Positions 33,447-41,078 of a DNA stretch of 64,000 nt are shown here, piece after piece. The DNA comes from Streptomyces sp. CB02923. GTDB lineage: Bacteria > Actinomycetota > Actinomycetes > Streptomycetales > Streptomycetaceae. How positions within the stretch are numbered: position 1 is the stretch's first letter; each line of letters begins with the position of its first letter. Where the stretch lies: assembly GCF_001905005.1 (NCBI RefSeq), contig NZ_LWKZ01000023.1, positions 1,164,908 to 1,228,907 of the forward strand, given 5' to 3'. The position numbers were made by a program, and so were the translations under genes. The notes below the pieces were generated by a model that ran no database searches, was not told the DNA's origin, and worked only from the letters and a program-made list of their open reading frames with translations.

Positions 33447-34309
33447 CCGGCGCGGCACGCGCGATCCCGCGCAGCATCCTGTACACGCCCGCCCTGTCGC
33501 CGGAACGGGTGATGAAGGCCTGGTCGTACGACGCGGACGTCCACCTGATCGACCTGGAGGACTCCATACCGCCCGCGGACAAGCAGGCCGCCCGCACGGT
33601 CTGCCGGGCCGCGCTGGAGAAGTCGGCGCAGCCGGCGAACATCGCCGTACGCATGAACGAACTCGGCAGCATCGCGGCGGTGCACGACGTGCTGATGCTG
33701 ACCGACAGCCCCGTGAAGCCCGGCATCGTCATGATGACGATGGTGACCTCGGCGGCCGAGATCGACCTGCTGCGCCGGATCCTGGCGTCGGCGGGCGCGC
33801 ATCCGGAGATCTACGTGACGGTGGAGACGATCGAGGCGGTCACCGGCATCGACGCCCTCGCGGCCGCCGCCGACGGCCTGGTGCTCGGCTCGGCCGATCT
33901 GGCCGCCACGCTCGGTGTGGAGATCACCTGGGAGGCCCTGCAGGCCGCCCGGCAGGCGATGGCGATGGCCTGCGCCCGGCACGGCACGGCCTGCATCGAC
34001 ACGGCCAACTTCCGGCTCGCCGAGCCGGCGGCCCTCGCCGAGGAGACCACCCGGGTACGGGCACTCGGCTTCCACGGCAAGGCGACGGTGCACCCGGGCG
34101 AACTCGACGTGATCAACCGCATCCTGCGGCCCCGGCCCGAGGAGCTGGCACTGGCGCGCCGGGTCACCGAGGCAGTGACGGCGGCCGACGGCGGGATCGC
34201 CGTCCTGGACGGCAACATGGTCGGCCCGCCGTTCGCCAGACTGGCCCGCGCCACGGTGGCGCGCGAGGACGCCTGGACGAACCGTTTCGGCGGAGGTGCG
34301 GCCTCATGA
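33443..34309 (+). CDS. CitE/HpcH-HpaI-type C-C lyase or aldolase
   Basis: A 288-residue TIM-barrel lyase of the CitE/malyl-CoA lyase group. Signatures are 'RSILYTPALSPERVMKA', the acidic 'VHLIDLEDSIPPADK', the Arg in 'AVRMNELGS', the Glu in 'TVETIEAVTGI', and 'KATVHPGELDVINRI'. Family members join or split an acyl-CoA and an alpha-keto acid using Mg. The GTG at 33443 overlaps the alpha-oxoamine synthase stop. In ketomemicin biosynthesis a related aldolase forms a malyl-type CoA that is then dehydrated and reduced before the alpha-oxoamine synthase acts. The MaoC gene at the operon end could do the dehydration. Alternative: a plain citramalyl/malyl-CoA lyase used in reverse for precursor supply. 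Confidence 0.88.
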   Translation: MTGAARAIPRSILYTPALSPERVMKAWSYDADVHLIDLEDSIPPADKQAARTVCRAALEKSAQPANIAVRMNELGSIAAVHDVLMLTDSPVKPGIVMMTMVTSAAEIDLLRRILASAGAHPEIYVTVETIEAVTGIDALAAAADGLVLGSADLAATLGVEITWEALQAARQAMAMACARHGTACIDTANFRLAEPAALAEETTRVRALGFHGKATVHPGELDVINRILRPRPEELALARRVTEAVTAADGGIAVLDGNMVGPPFARLARATVAREDAWTNRFGGGAAS

Positions 34310-35331
34310 CCGCGCCAGTGATGATCCACGCCGCCGACATGTCCGGCACCCGGCGGATGACCCGCGTGATCGACGTGCTCGGCGAGATGTTCACGGACCT
34401 GGCCGCCGGCCGCACCAGGTCCCCGGCCCGCACCGTCGTCGAACACGGCGACCAGCGCGTCCTCCTGGTCAGCCCCGCCGTCTGGGAGCAGCGCGGGGTG
34501 GGCAGCGTCAAGGTCACCACGCTCACCCCCGACAACCCGGCCCGCGGACTGCCGCTGATCCACGGGATCGTCGCGCTCACCGACCTGGAGACGGGACAGA
34601 TCACCGCCCTGCTGGACGGCGCCGAACTCACCGCCGTCCGCACCGGCGCGGTCGCCGCCCTGGCGACCCGGTGGTGCACTCCCGACGACACCGACGACCT
34701 GGCGGTGATCGGCGCGGGGGTGCAGGCGCGCGCCCTGATCCGGGCGACGGCGGCAGTGCGGCCCCTCCGCACCGTCCGGATCCACTCGCGCACGCGCGCC
34801 GGTGCCGAGAAGTTCGCCGACTGGATCCGGGACACCGCAGACCGCCCCGTCCGCGTGACGGTCTGCGACACCGCCAGGGAAGCCGTCACCGACGCGCCGG
34901 TCATCTGCACGGCCACCTCGACCGACGACGGCACGCCCGTGGTGGAGGCGGACTGGGTGGCCCCCGGGGCACACGTCAACGTGATCGGGGGCACTCACCC
35001 GGAAGCCGTCGAACTCGACCCGGCCCTGCTCGGCGACGCCGTGAACCTCGTCGAGGACCGGGCCGCCGCCCTGGACGGCGCGGGTGAGATCCGAGCCGCG
35101 CTGGCCGGCGGCTTGATCAAGGCCGAGGACCTGTACGAGCTGGGCGGGCTGGTGAGCGGCGCCGTCGACGCCGTCGGCCGGACCTCGGTGCTGCGTACGG
35201 TCGGGATGGCCATCGAGGACACCGCCGCCGCGGTGGCGCTGTCCGGGACGTGCCGGGCGGCCGAACAGGGAACGGGCGGCCCGTCCGCCGTTCCGTCAGC
35301 AGGGGAGGGAGCGCCGGATGGACACGTATGA
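34306..35331 (+). CDS. Ornithine cyclodeaminase/mu-crystallin family reductase
   Basis: A 341-residue member of the ornithine cyclodeaminase family, a distant paralogue of the SbnB-like protein encoded at 16.3 kb. It shows 'SVKVTTLTPDNPARGLPLIHG', the family Arg in 'GAELTAVRTGAVAALAT', the NAD(P) loop 'LAVIGAGVQARALI', and 'VNVIGGTHPEAVELD'. Members are NAD(P)-dependent imine reductases, amino-acid dehydrogenases or cyclodeaminases. ATGA overlap with the lyase gene shows coupling. It may reduce a cyclic imine formed from an aminoketone product, or provide an amino acid. The last 30 residues are Gly/Ala/Pro-rich and overlap the next gene start by 14 nt. Confidence 0.87.
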   Translation: MTAPVMIHAADMSGTRRMTRVIDVLGEMFTDLAAGRTRSPARTVVEHGDQRVLLVSPAVWEQRGVGSVKVTTLTPDNPARGLPLIHGIVALTDLETGQITALLDGAELTAVRTGAVAALATRWCTPDDTDDLAVIGAGVQARALIRATAAVRPLRTVRIHSRTRAGAEKFADWIRDTADRPVRVTVCDTAREAVTDAPVICTATSTDDGTPVVEADWVAPGAHVNVIGGTHPEAVELDPALLGDAVNLVEDRAAALDGAGEIRAALAGGLIKAEDLYELGGLVSGAVDAVGRTSVLRTVGMAIEDTAAAVALSGTCRAAEQGTGGPSAVPSAGEGAPDGHV

Positions 35332-36676
35332 GGACCTCGGTACGGGAAGCGGACACCCGTGGTTCGGCCGTCACCGGCTGCGGCCCGCCGCACCGGCGGA
35401 CACGATCCGCCACCTGCTGCGGCACGAACTCCGGGACACCGGCTGGCCGTACCAGCCGGTCCTCCCCGCGGCACCGATGGCGATCCCGCGCGCGGCCTAC
35501 GCCGAGATCTTCCGGGCGAGCGTCGCCCTGGTCGAGCTGTTGCGCCGTACCGCCCTGGAGTCCGGACCCACCACCGCCGACAGGCTGACGGCCTACGGCA
35601 TGCCCGCCACCGAGGACCGGCTGTGGGTGCGCGACCCGTTCATCGAGGAGCGCTACGCCGACTGCGTGGTCCGACCGGACCTGGTCATCGGGCCGGACGG
35701 GCCGCAGTTCATGGAGTTCAACGTCAGCGGCGCACTCGGTGGCGTGGTGGAGACGCAGAGCCGACTGGCGGTGTGGCGCGCGCTCCACGCCGACGAGGAG
35801 GGCCGGACCCCGTACCGCTCGCCGAGCCCGTTCGCCGTACGCGCCGAGATGTTCCGGTCGCTCGCCGCGGAGCTGGCGCTGGCACCCAGAGTGGCCGTCG
35901 TCGGCAGCACCCGGGTGATCGGCGTGGAGCGGCGGTACTTCGAGATGGAGGCCGACTACTACAACAGCCACGGCCTGACCGCACGCTTCTTCGAGCCGGA
36001 GGACCTGCCCGCGGCGTGGGACTGCGCCCCGCACCTGCGTCATCCCATCGGACTGCGGAACTTCACCATTCCGGACTGGCTCGACGTGGGTCTCGACACC
36101 ACGCCGGTCCAGGACGCCCTGGACCACGGCTGCCTGCTGGTGGGCACCCAGACATCGACCTTCCTGCACAGCAAGCTCACCATGGGCCTGCTGTCGGAGG
36201 GCCGCCCCTGGATGACCGAGGCCGAACGCCGACTCGTCCGGCGGTACCTGCCGTGGACGCGGATCCTGACGGAGCGGAAGACCGACCGCGAGGGGCAGCA
36301 GGTCGACCTGCTCCCGTTCGTACTGGGGAACCGGGACCTGCTGGTGCTCAAGGCCGGACTGGGGGAGTGCGGACGCCAAGTGGTCATCGGCCGCGAGGTC
36401 GACCAGGCCGTGTGGGAATCCGCCGTCGGCGACGCCGTCGACGGCGGCACCAGCGTGGTGCAGGAATTCGTGCAGCCGCAGACCTGCCGGGTCTCGCTGA
36501 TCGCCGACGGCTCCGACGAGCCGTACGACGCCGAAGTCGCCCCGGTGCTGGGTCCCTTGGTGTTCGGCGGCCGCCCCGCCGGGCTGTTCTGCCGGTTCTA
36601 CGGCGACGGTTCCGCCGGCATCGTCAGCGTCCGGGCAGGAACGAGCAGTTCCGACAACGTGATGGTCGCGATCTGA
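35318..36676 (+). CDS. ATP-grasp-like ligase, second copy
   Basis: A 452-residue protein of the same family as the 25.7-27.1-kb gene product. It has 'PQFMEFNVSGALGGVVE', 'VAVVGSTRVIGVERRYFE', 'LHSKLTMGLLSEGRPWMT', 'LLVLKAGLGECGRQVVIG', 'VVQEFVQPQTCRVSLIAD' and a C-terminal 'GIVSVRAGTSSSDNVM'. These blocks fit an ATP-grasp fold (EFN metal-binding motif early, lysine and glycine loop late), as in permuted glutathionylspermidine-synthase-like ligases. Expected chemistry is ATP-dependent amide formation. The ATG at 35318 lies behind GGGAGGGAG, inside the end of the upstream gene. It may couple the aminoketone or pseudodipeptide made by the operon to another amino acid. Substrates are unknown, and family assignment rests on motifs. 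Confidence 0.75.
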   Translation: MDTYEDLGTGSGHPWFGRHRLRPAAPADTIRHLLRHELRDTGWPYQPVLPAAPMAIPRAAYAEIFRASVALVELLRRTALESGPTTADRLTAYGMPATEDRLWVRDPFIEERYADCVVRPDLVIGPDGPQFMEFNVSGALGGVVETQSRLAVWRALHADEEGRTPYRSPSPFAVRAEMFRSLAAELALAPRVAVVGSTRVIGVERRYFEMEADYYNSHGLTARFFEPEDLPAAWDCAPHLRHPIGLRNFTIPDWLDVGLDTTPVQDALDHGCLLVGTQTSTFLHSKLTMGLLSEGRPWMTEAERRLVRRYLPWTRILTERKTDREGQQVDLLPFVLGNRDLLVLKAGLGECGRQVVIGREVDQAVWESAVGDAVDGGTSVVQEFVQPQTCRVSLIADGSDEPYDAEVAPVLGPLVFGGRPAGLFCRFYGDGSAGIVSVRAGTSSSDNVMVAI

Positions 36677-36761
36677 CGACAGCACCGCTCACGCCCGCTT
36701 CTCCGCCCCGGCGTGCCGCCCGCGCCGACCCCCTTCAGCGACATCACCGGAGTGACACCGC

Positions 36762-37271
36762 ATGACCCTGCGCCACGTCAAGGACAACGAGTACGTCGAG
36801 GAACACGGCGGGGACTACGAGGACTTCGAACCCGGCATGGAGATCCGGCACTGGCCGGGCCGCACCCTCTCCGAGGCCGACAACACCTGGCTGACCCTGC
36901 TGACGATGAACCAGCACCCGCTCCACTTCGACCAGCACTACGGCGCCGGCGCCGAGTACGGGAAAGTCCTGGTCAACAGCGGTATCACGCTGTGCCTGGT
37001 CGGCGGGATGACCGTACAGGCGCTGTCGGCGCGGGCGGTGGCCAACCTGGGCTGGGACCGGGTCCGTCTGAAGGAACCCGTCTTCGTCGGCGACACCCTC
37101 TACGCGACGAGCCGGATCCTCGGCAAGCGGCTGTCCCGGTCCCGGCCGGGGCAGGGGATCATCACGGTGGAGACGACGGGAACGAAGTCGACGGGAGAGA
37201 CCGTCATCGTCTTCGAGCGGGCCTTCATGGTCCGCTGCCGCGAGGGGGCCGGTGCGCTGGAGAACCCGTGA
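36762..37271 (+). CDS. MaoC-type hydratase/dehydratase
   Basis: This 169-residue hot-dog fold protein has the MaoC hydratase features 'TLLTMNQHPLHFDQHYG', which includes the catalytic Asp/His-type region, 'EYGKVLVNSGITLCLVGGMT' and 'LKEPVFVGDTLYATSRILG'. The length is normal for single-domain MaoC proteins such as mesaconyl-CoA hydratase. The reaction would be reversible dehydration of a beta-hydroxyacyl-CoA, well matched to the product of the CitE-like enzyme. It is the last gene of the eight-gene operon, 85 nt after the ATP-grasp gene. ATG at 36762 has GGAG 9 nt upstream. Its stop codon is the first part of a tandem hairpin array. Confidence 0.9.
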   Translation: MTLRHVKDNEYVEEHGGDYEDFEPGMEIRHWPGRTLSEADNTWLTLLTMNQHPLHFDQHYGAGAEYGKVLVNSGITLCLVGGMTVQALSARAVANLGWDRVRLKEPVFVGDTLYATSRILGKRLSRSRPGQGIITVETTGTKSTGETVIVFERAFMVRCREGAGALENP

Positions 37272-37390
37272 TCCGGTGTGCCGGAGTACGTGGTCCGGAG
37301 TGCCGGAACCCATGATCCGGTGTGCCGGAGACCGATGGTCCGGTGCGCCGGAAATCCACGATCCGGTACGCCGGAGAACCGTGATCCGGA
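37268..37390 (+). repeat. Tandem array of palindromic TCCGG-N4-CCGGA units
   Basis: Five copies of a 14-bp palindrome, TCCGG(T/A)(G/A)(T/C)GCCGGA, start at 37272, 37294, 37316, 37339 and 37362, with a truncated sixth at 37385. The period is 22-23 bp. The first copy begins directly after the maoC stop codon TGA, which itself matches the spacer (GTGATCC) of later units. Each unit can form a small hairpin. The array may act as terminator, RNA stabiliser or protein-binding array. It is non-coding in any sensible frame. Confidence 0.9.
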
Positions 37391-37467
37391 GGCGCGACCG
37401 CCGTTTCCGACGGCTGTTGCGCCACGCCGATTCCGCGTGTTCGCCAGTTTGATCGATAGGGGTCCGA

Positions 37468-39021
37468 ATGGTCGGTCGTTCTGACAAGATGTCCGGCATG
37501 ACGAGCGAGAATCAGCCCAAGGCCGGCCACCGCGACACCCCCACCAGCACCGAGTTCCGCGAGTTCATGGCCTCCGGATGGGCAACCGACGACCGTTCGC
37601 CCACGCCCCGTGCCGAGGTCGCCGACCACGCGGCCCGCCGACGGGAGGCCGTGTCCCGGCAGTTCCCCGGCGAGCGGCTCGTCATCCCCGGCGGCGGCCT
37701 GAAGGTCCGCAGCAACGACACCGACCACACCTTCCGGCCGCACACCGCCTTCGCCCACCTGTCCGGGATGGGCGCACACGCCGACCCCGACAGCGCCCTG
37801 GTCCTGGACCCCCGCCCCGAGGGCGGCCACCACGCCGTCCTGTACTTCCGCCCGCCGGCCCCGCGGGACACCGAGGAGTTCTACACGGACTCCCGGTACG
37901 GGGAGTTCTGGGTCGGCTACCGCCCGACCATCGCGGACATCGAGTCGCAACTCGGCCTCACCGCCCGCCACATCGACTCGCTCGCCGCCGACCTGGCCAA
38001 GGACGACGCCGCCGCCCGGCTGCGCGTGGTCCGGGCCGCCGACCCGCAGCTCGCCGAGCTCGTCGACACCACCCGCGCCCAGGCAGGAACGTCCCTGTCC
38101 GGACCACAGCAGCAGGAGGCCGACGAGGAACTGGCCCGTCACCTGTCCGGGTTGCGGATCGTCAAGGACGAGTGGGAGGTCGGCGAGATGCGCAAGGCCA
38201 TCGCCGCCACCCACGAGGGGTTCGAGGCGATCATCGCCACCCTGCCGGAAGCCGTGCGCAAGGGGCGCGGTGAGCGGTGGGTCGAGGGAATCTTCGGCCT
38301 GTACGCCCGGCACGCGGGCAACGGCATCGGATACGAGTCGATCTGCGCCTCCGGCGACCACGCCAACACCATCCACTGGACGAAGAACACCGGCGAGGTC
38401 CGCGACGGCGACCTGATCCTGATCGACGCCGGGATCGAGATCGACTCCCTGTTCACCGCCGACATCACCCGCACCCTCCCGGTGACCGGCCGCTTCACCG
38501 ACGTACAGCGCAAGGTGTACGACGCGGTGTACGAGGCCCAGCAGGCCGGCCTGGCGGCGGTGAAGCCCGGCAACAAGTTCAGCGACATCCACGCCGCAGC
38601 GAACGAGGTTGTCGCACGCCGCCTGCACGAGTGGGGCCTGCTGCCCGAAGGCGTCACCCTCGAACAGACCCTCGCCCCGGAGCACGGCGGCTGGCACCGC
38701 CGCTGGATGGTCCACGGCACCTCCCACCACTTGGGCATGGACGTACACGACTGCCAACTGCTGCTGCGCAAGGACTACATGGACGCCGAGCTGAAGCCCG
38801 GCATGATCCTCACGGTCGAACCGGGCCTGTACTTCAAGGCGGACGACCTGCTGGCACCGGAGGAGTTCCGCGGCATCGGCGTACGCATCGAGGACGACGT
38901 GCTGGTGACCGAGGACGGTTACGAAAACCTGTCCGCCGCGATGCCGCGCAGTTCCCACGAAGTGGAGGAGTGGATAGCGCGCGTGTCAGGCGCCGCGGGG
39001 GACCGGGGCGACGTGCAGTAG
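37468..39021 (+). CDS. pepP: Xaa-Pro aminopeptidase (aminopeptidase P)
   Basis: A 517-residue M24 metallopeptidase that removes N-terminal residues preceding proline. The dinuclear metal ligands can be seen as the two Asp in 'LILIDAGIEID' and 'LFTADITRTLPV', the His in 'TSHHLGMDVHD', the Glu in 'ILTVEPGLYF' and the Glu in 'GVRIEDDVLVTEDG'. The N-terminal half ('GGGLKVRSNDTDHTFRPHTAF') is the usual creatinase-like domain. The length is close to Streptomyces PepP proteins. ATG at 37468 has AGGGG 5 nt upstream; ATGs at 37489 and 37498 are alternatives. It is most likely a housekeeping gene and is followed by a strong terminator. Confidence 0.93.
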   Translation: MVGRSDKMSGMTSENQPKAGHRDTPTSTEFREFMASGWATDDRSPTPRAEVADHAARRREAVSRQFPGERLVIPGGGLKVRSNDTDHTFRPHTAFAHLSGMGAHADPDSALVLDPRPEGGHHAVLYFRPPAPRDTEEFYTDSRYGEFWVGYRPTIADIESQLGLTARHIDSLAADLAKDDAAARLRVVRAADPQLAELVDTTRAQAGTSLSGPQQQEADEELARHLSGLRIVKDEWEVGEMRKAIAATHEGFEAIIATLPEAVRKGRGERWVEGIFGLYARHAGNGIGYESICASGDHANTIHWTKNTGEVRDGDLILIDAGIEIDSLFTADITRTLPVTGRFTDVQRKVYDAVYEAQQAGLAAVKPGNKFSDIHAAANEVVARRLHEWGLLPEGVTLEQTLAPEHGGWHRRWMVHGTSHHLGMDVHDCQLLLRKDYMDAELKPGMILTVEPGLYFKADDLLAPEEFRGIGVRIEDDVLVTEDGYENLSAAMPRSSHEVEEWIARVSGAAGDRGDVQ

Positions 39022-39035
39022 AACTTGCGCATATG

Positions 39036-39071
39036 GCCGCAGCGAAGCACCGAACGGCGCTTCGCTGCGGC
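39036..39071 (+). terminator. Terminator of the aminopeptidase P gene
   Basis: A perfect 13-bp stem (GCCGCAGCGAAGC at 39036-39048, complement at 39059-39071) with a 10-nt loop starts 15 nt after the stop and is followed by GCTTTTC about 7 nt later. This is an intrinsic-terminator layout. Confidence 0.85.
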
Positions 39072-39164
39072 AGCGTGGCTTTTCGGCATGTCGATTCTTC
39101 GGTGGCGCCGTGGCCATCGGCCGATAGAAATTGCGTAGCGGCCCGCGTGCCCTATCGTGCCCCG

Positions 39165-40076
39165 ATGGACATGAGACGGAGGCGGGGACGGAGACTGCGG
39201 CTGGCGGTCGCGCAGAGCACGGTCCCGGAAGATCCCACAAACCCGGAGAACCTGCGGGCGAGTGGCCGGCAGATACGGACGCTGATGCGCGCGGCCAGTG
39301 ATGCCGGTGCAAGGCTGGTGCAGTTCCCGGAGGGGGCGATCACCTATCCCGGCAAACACGTGCTGTCTTCCGGTCCGGGCGGGACGCTCGCCGCTGCGGA
39401 CTGGAGCCGGGTCCCTTGGGACGTCGTACGCGCCGAAGCGGAGTCCATTGCCGAATTGGCCGGTGAACTGGGCCTGTGGGCCGCGTTCGGGTCACCGCAT
39501 CCCTTGACGCCGCCGCACCGGCCGCACAACAGCCTGTATGTCGTCTCGGACCGGGGCACGCTTGTCTGTCGCTATGACAAGCGGTACCTGTCGCACACCG
39601 AGGTCTCGTACATGTACACCCCCGGTGTGGCACCCCTGACTTTCGAGGTCGACGGCATCCGGTTCGGCACCGCGCTGTGCATCGAGGTCAACTTCCCCGA
39701 GGTCTTCCACGAATACGAGTCGCTGGGTGTGGACTGTCTCCTGGTGTCCGTGATGGTCGACGATGCTGAACGCGCGGTGGTCGCGCGTGCGTATGCGACT
39801 TTGTACAACTATTGGGTGGGCTATTCGGTACCCGCTCAGTTCGGGGGTACCGCCCCCTCCATGATCATTGCGCCCGGCGGACGGCGGCTCGCGAGCTGTC
39901 CCGGCGACAGTCGGCCTGGCCTCGCGGTCGCCGACATCGACCTGGACACACAGGATCCCGACATCGACACGGCCCGCCGTCTTGCCCGTCCATGGCGTCG
40001 CACGGCACGCGGCGGCCTGTACGACAGCCACGTTGTCGTGGGCGACGGCAGAAGCGACACACGCACGGAATTCTGA
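39165..40076 (+). CDS. Nitrilase-superfamily carbon-nitrogen hydrolase
   Basis: A 303-residue hydrolase with the nitrilase triad visible: Glu in 'VQFPEGAITYPG', Lys in 'CRYDKRYLSHTEV' and Cys in 'GTALCIEVNFPEVF'. Nitrilase-fold enzymes hydrolyse amides, N-carbamoyl compounds or nitriles in the cytoplasm. The Cys context CIEVNFPE is closer to amidase or carbamoylase branches than to true nitrilases. The ATG at 39165 is the first methionine after the upstream terminator and starts the family N-terminus 'LRLAVAQSTVP'; an ATG two codons later is equally good. The gene is slightly less GC-rich in places. Substrate not predictable. Because the locus may make a ureido compound, a ureidase-like activity is possible but has no direct support. 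Confidence 0.87.
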   Translation: MDMRRRRGRRLRLAVAQSTVPEDPTNPENLRASGRQIRTLMRAASDAGARLVQFPEGAITYPGKHVLSSGPGGTLAAADWSRVPWDVVRAEAESIAELAGELGLWAAFGSPHPLTPPHRPHNSLYVVSDRGTLVCRYDKRYLSHTEVSYMYTPGVAPLTFEVDGIRFGTALCIEVNFPEVFHEYESLGVDCLLVSVMVDDAERAVVARAYATLYNYWVGYSVPAQFGGTAPSMIIAPGGRRLASCPGDSRPGLAVADIDLDTQDPDIDTARRLARPWRRTARGGLYDSHVVVGDGRSDTRTEF

Positions 40077-40213
40077 CCAGAGAGGGAGCAAGGCGACGTT
40101 GTAGCGTTTCGTGCAACCGTTCGGCTCTCGTTATTCGTCGTCATCACCGACAGATAACGACCCGGGGGTAACGGTCGGGGGGGAAGACCCGTACGCGTAA
40201 GGAGCAGAAAGTC

Positions 40214-40882
40214 ATGGCACGACCAGAGTCCGGCAAGAGGGTCATGGGCTGGGCCGCCGCGGCCACGTTGCTGACGGCGACGCCGCTCATGGCGGCGTGC
40301 TCGGGCAGCTCGCCCTCCTCCTCTCCTTCCTCCTCTTCCGCCTCGCACAGCAGCAGCCCAGCCCCCGCGGGCAGCGCATCGGGCCATTCCGGCGACGCGC
40401 CGGGCGACGGTTCCAGCGCGCAGGCGGGCGACCAGTCCACCGTGTCCTCCACGGTCGGCGCCTGGGTCAGTGCGGTTATCGAAAAGGACGCGAAGCGAGC
40501 GTGTCTGCTGTCCACGGTGCCGGGCAGCGACACGGCCCCGAAGGCCGCCAACCCCCAGAAGTGCAACGCGGCGGCGACGCAGAAGATGGCCCTCGGACTG
40601 AAGTCCATGAGCAAGGCATTCTCGCCGGAGAACGCCTCCGGCAAACCGACGGTGAAGGTCGACGCGCCCACTCCCGAGGCCGACAAAGCAGTAGTCCCGA
40701 CGGCCAAGATCTCCGTCAACGGAAAGCCCCTGCGGGCCATCATGCTGTCCCGCTCGCACGGAGTGGACCCGAAGTCCTTCACGGCCAAGGTGGAAACCGA
40801 CAAGGTCGACGGGAAGTGGTACGTCGGCGACTTCGACTTGGATGTCGGTCATCAGACGCTCCGGCCGAAGAGCAGTAGCTGA
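40214..40882 (+). CDS. Secreted lipoprotein, function unknown
   Basis: A 222-residue protein with a lipoprotein signal: positively charged start (MARPESGKRVMG), a hydrophobic core, then the lipobox-like PLMAAC with Cys28 as the lipidated residue. A Ser/Pro/Gly-rich linker of about 45 residues follows, then a globular domain from about residue 80 ('VGAWVSAVIEKDAKRACLL'...'KWYVGDFDLDVG') that looks like a small NTF2/DUF4878-like fold, which is tentative. ATG at 40214 follows AAGGAG. Such proteins are anchored to the outer face of the membrane. A tiny membrane-protein frame follows 20 nt downstream. Confidence 0.8.
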   Translation: MARPESGKRVMGWAAAATLLTATPLMAACSGSSPSSSPSSSSASHSSSPAPAGSASGHSGDAPGDGSSAQAGDQSTVSSTVGAWVSAVIEKDAKRACLLSTVPGSDTAPKAANPQKCNAAATQKMALGLKSMSKAFSPENASGKPTVKVDAPTPEADKAVVPTAKISVNGKPLRAIMLSRSHGVDPKSFTAKVETDKVDGKWYVGDFDLDVGHQTLRPKSSS

Positions 40883-40901
40883 GGCGTGGGGTGACTCCGG
40901 G

Positions 40902-41009
40902 GTGCGAGGGCACAAACGCCTCGCGCTCCAGTTCCTGGCGGCCTGGGCAGTCGTCACCGCACTGTATTTCACCGTGATTCTGCTGATCCGCCGCGCCCGG
41001 CGCGCTTGA
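40902..41009 (+). CDS. Predicted 35-residue single-pass membrane peptide
   Basis: A GTG-initiated frame of 35 residues begins MRGHKRLALQ, continues with a hydrophobic stretch (FLAAWAVVTALYFTVILLI) and ends RRARRA. Basic residues on both sides of a 19-residue hydrophobic core fit a small transmembrane protein. It lies 20 nt after the lipoprotein stop, on the same strand, so it could be co-translated. The binding site is weak (GGGG). Small size makes this tentative. Confidence 0.4.
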   Translation: MRGHKRLALQFLAAWAVVTALYFTVILLIRRARRA

Positions 41010-41036
41010 CCTCGTCTGCGCCCGGACCGGCCCCGC

Positions 41037-41078
41037 AAGTCCGACCCGTCAGTCTTCAAGTCCAACCCGTCAGTCTTC
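41037..41078. repeat. Two tandem 21-bp repeats
   Basis: Two adjacent 21-bp copies (41037-41057 and 41058-41078) differ at one position, in AAGTCC(G/A)ACCCGTC. They end exactly where the convergent membrane-protein gene stops. No function is visible. Confidence 0.85.

Noticed and set aside
37268..37390. CRISPR array
   Set aside because: The unit is only 22-23 bp including the spacer, the spacers are 8-9 bp and similar to each other, and no cas genes are present.
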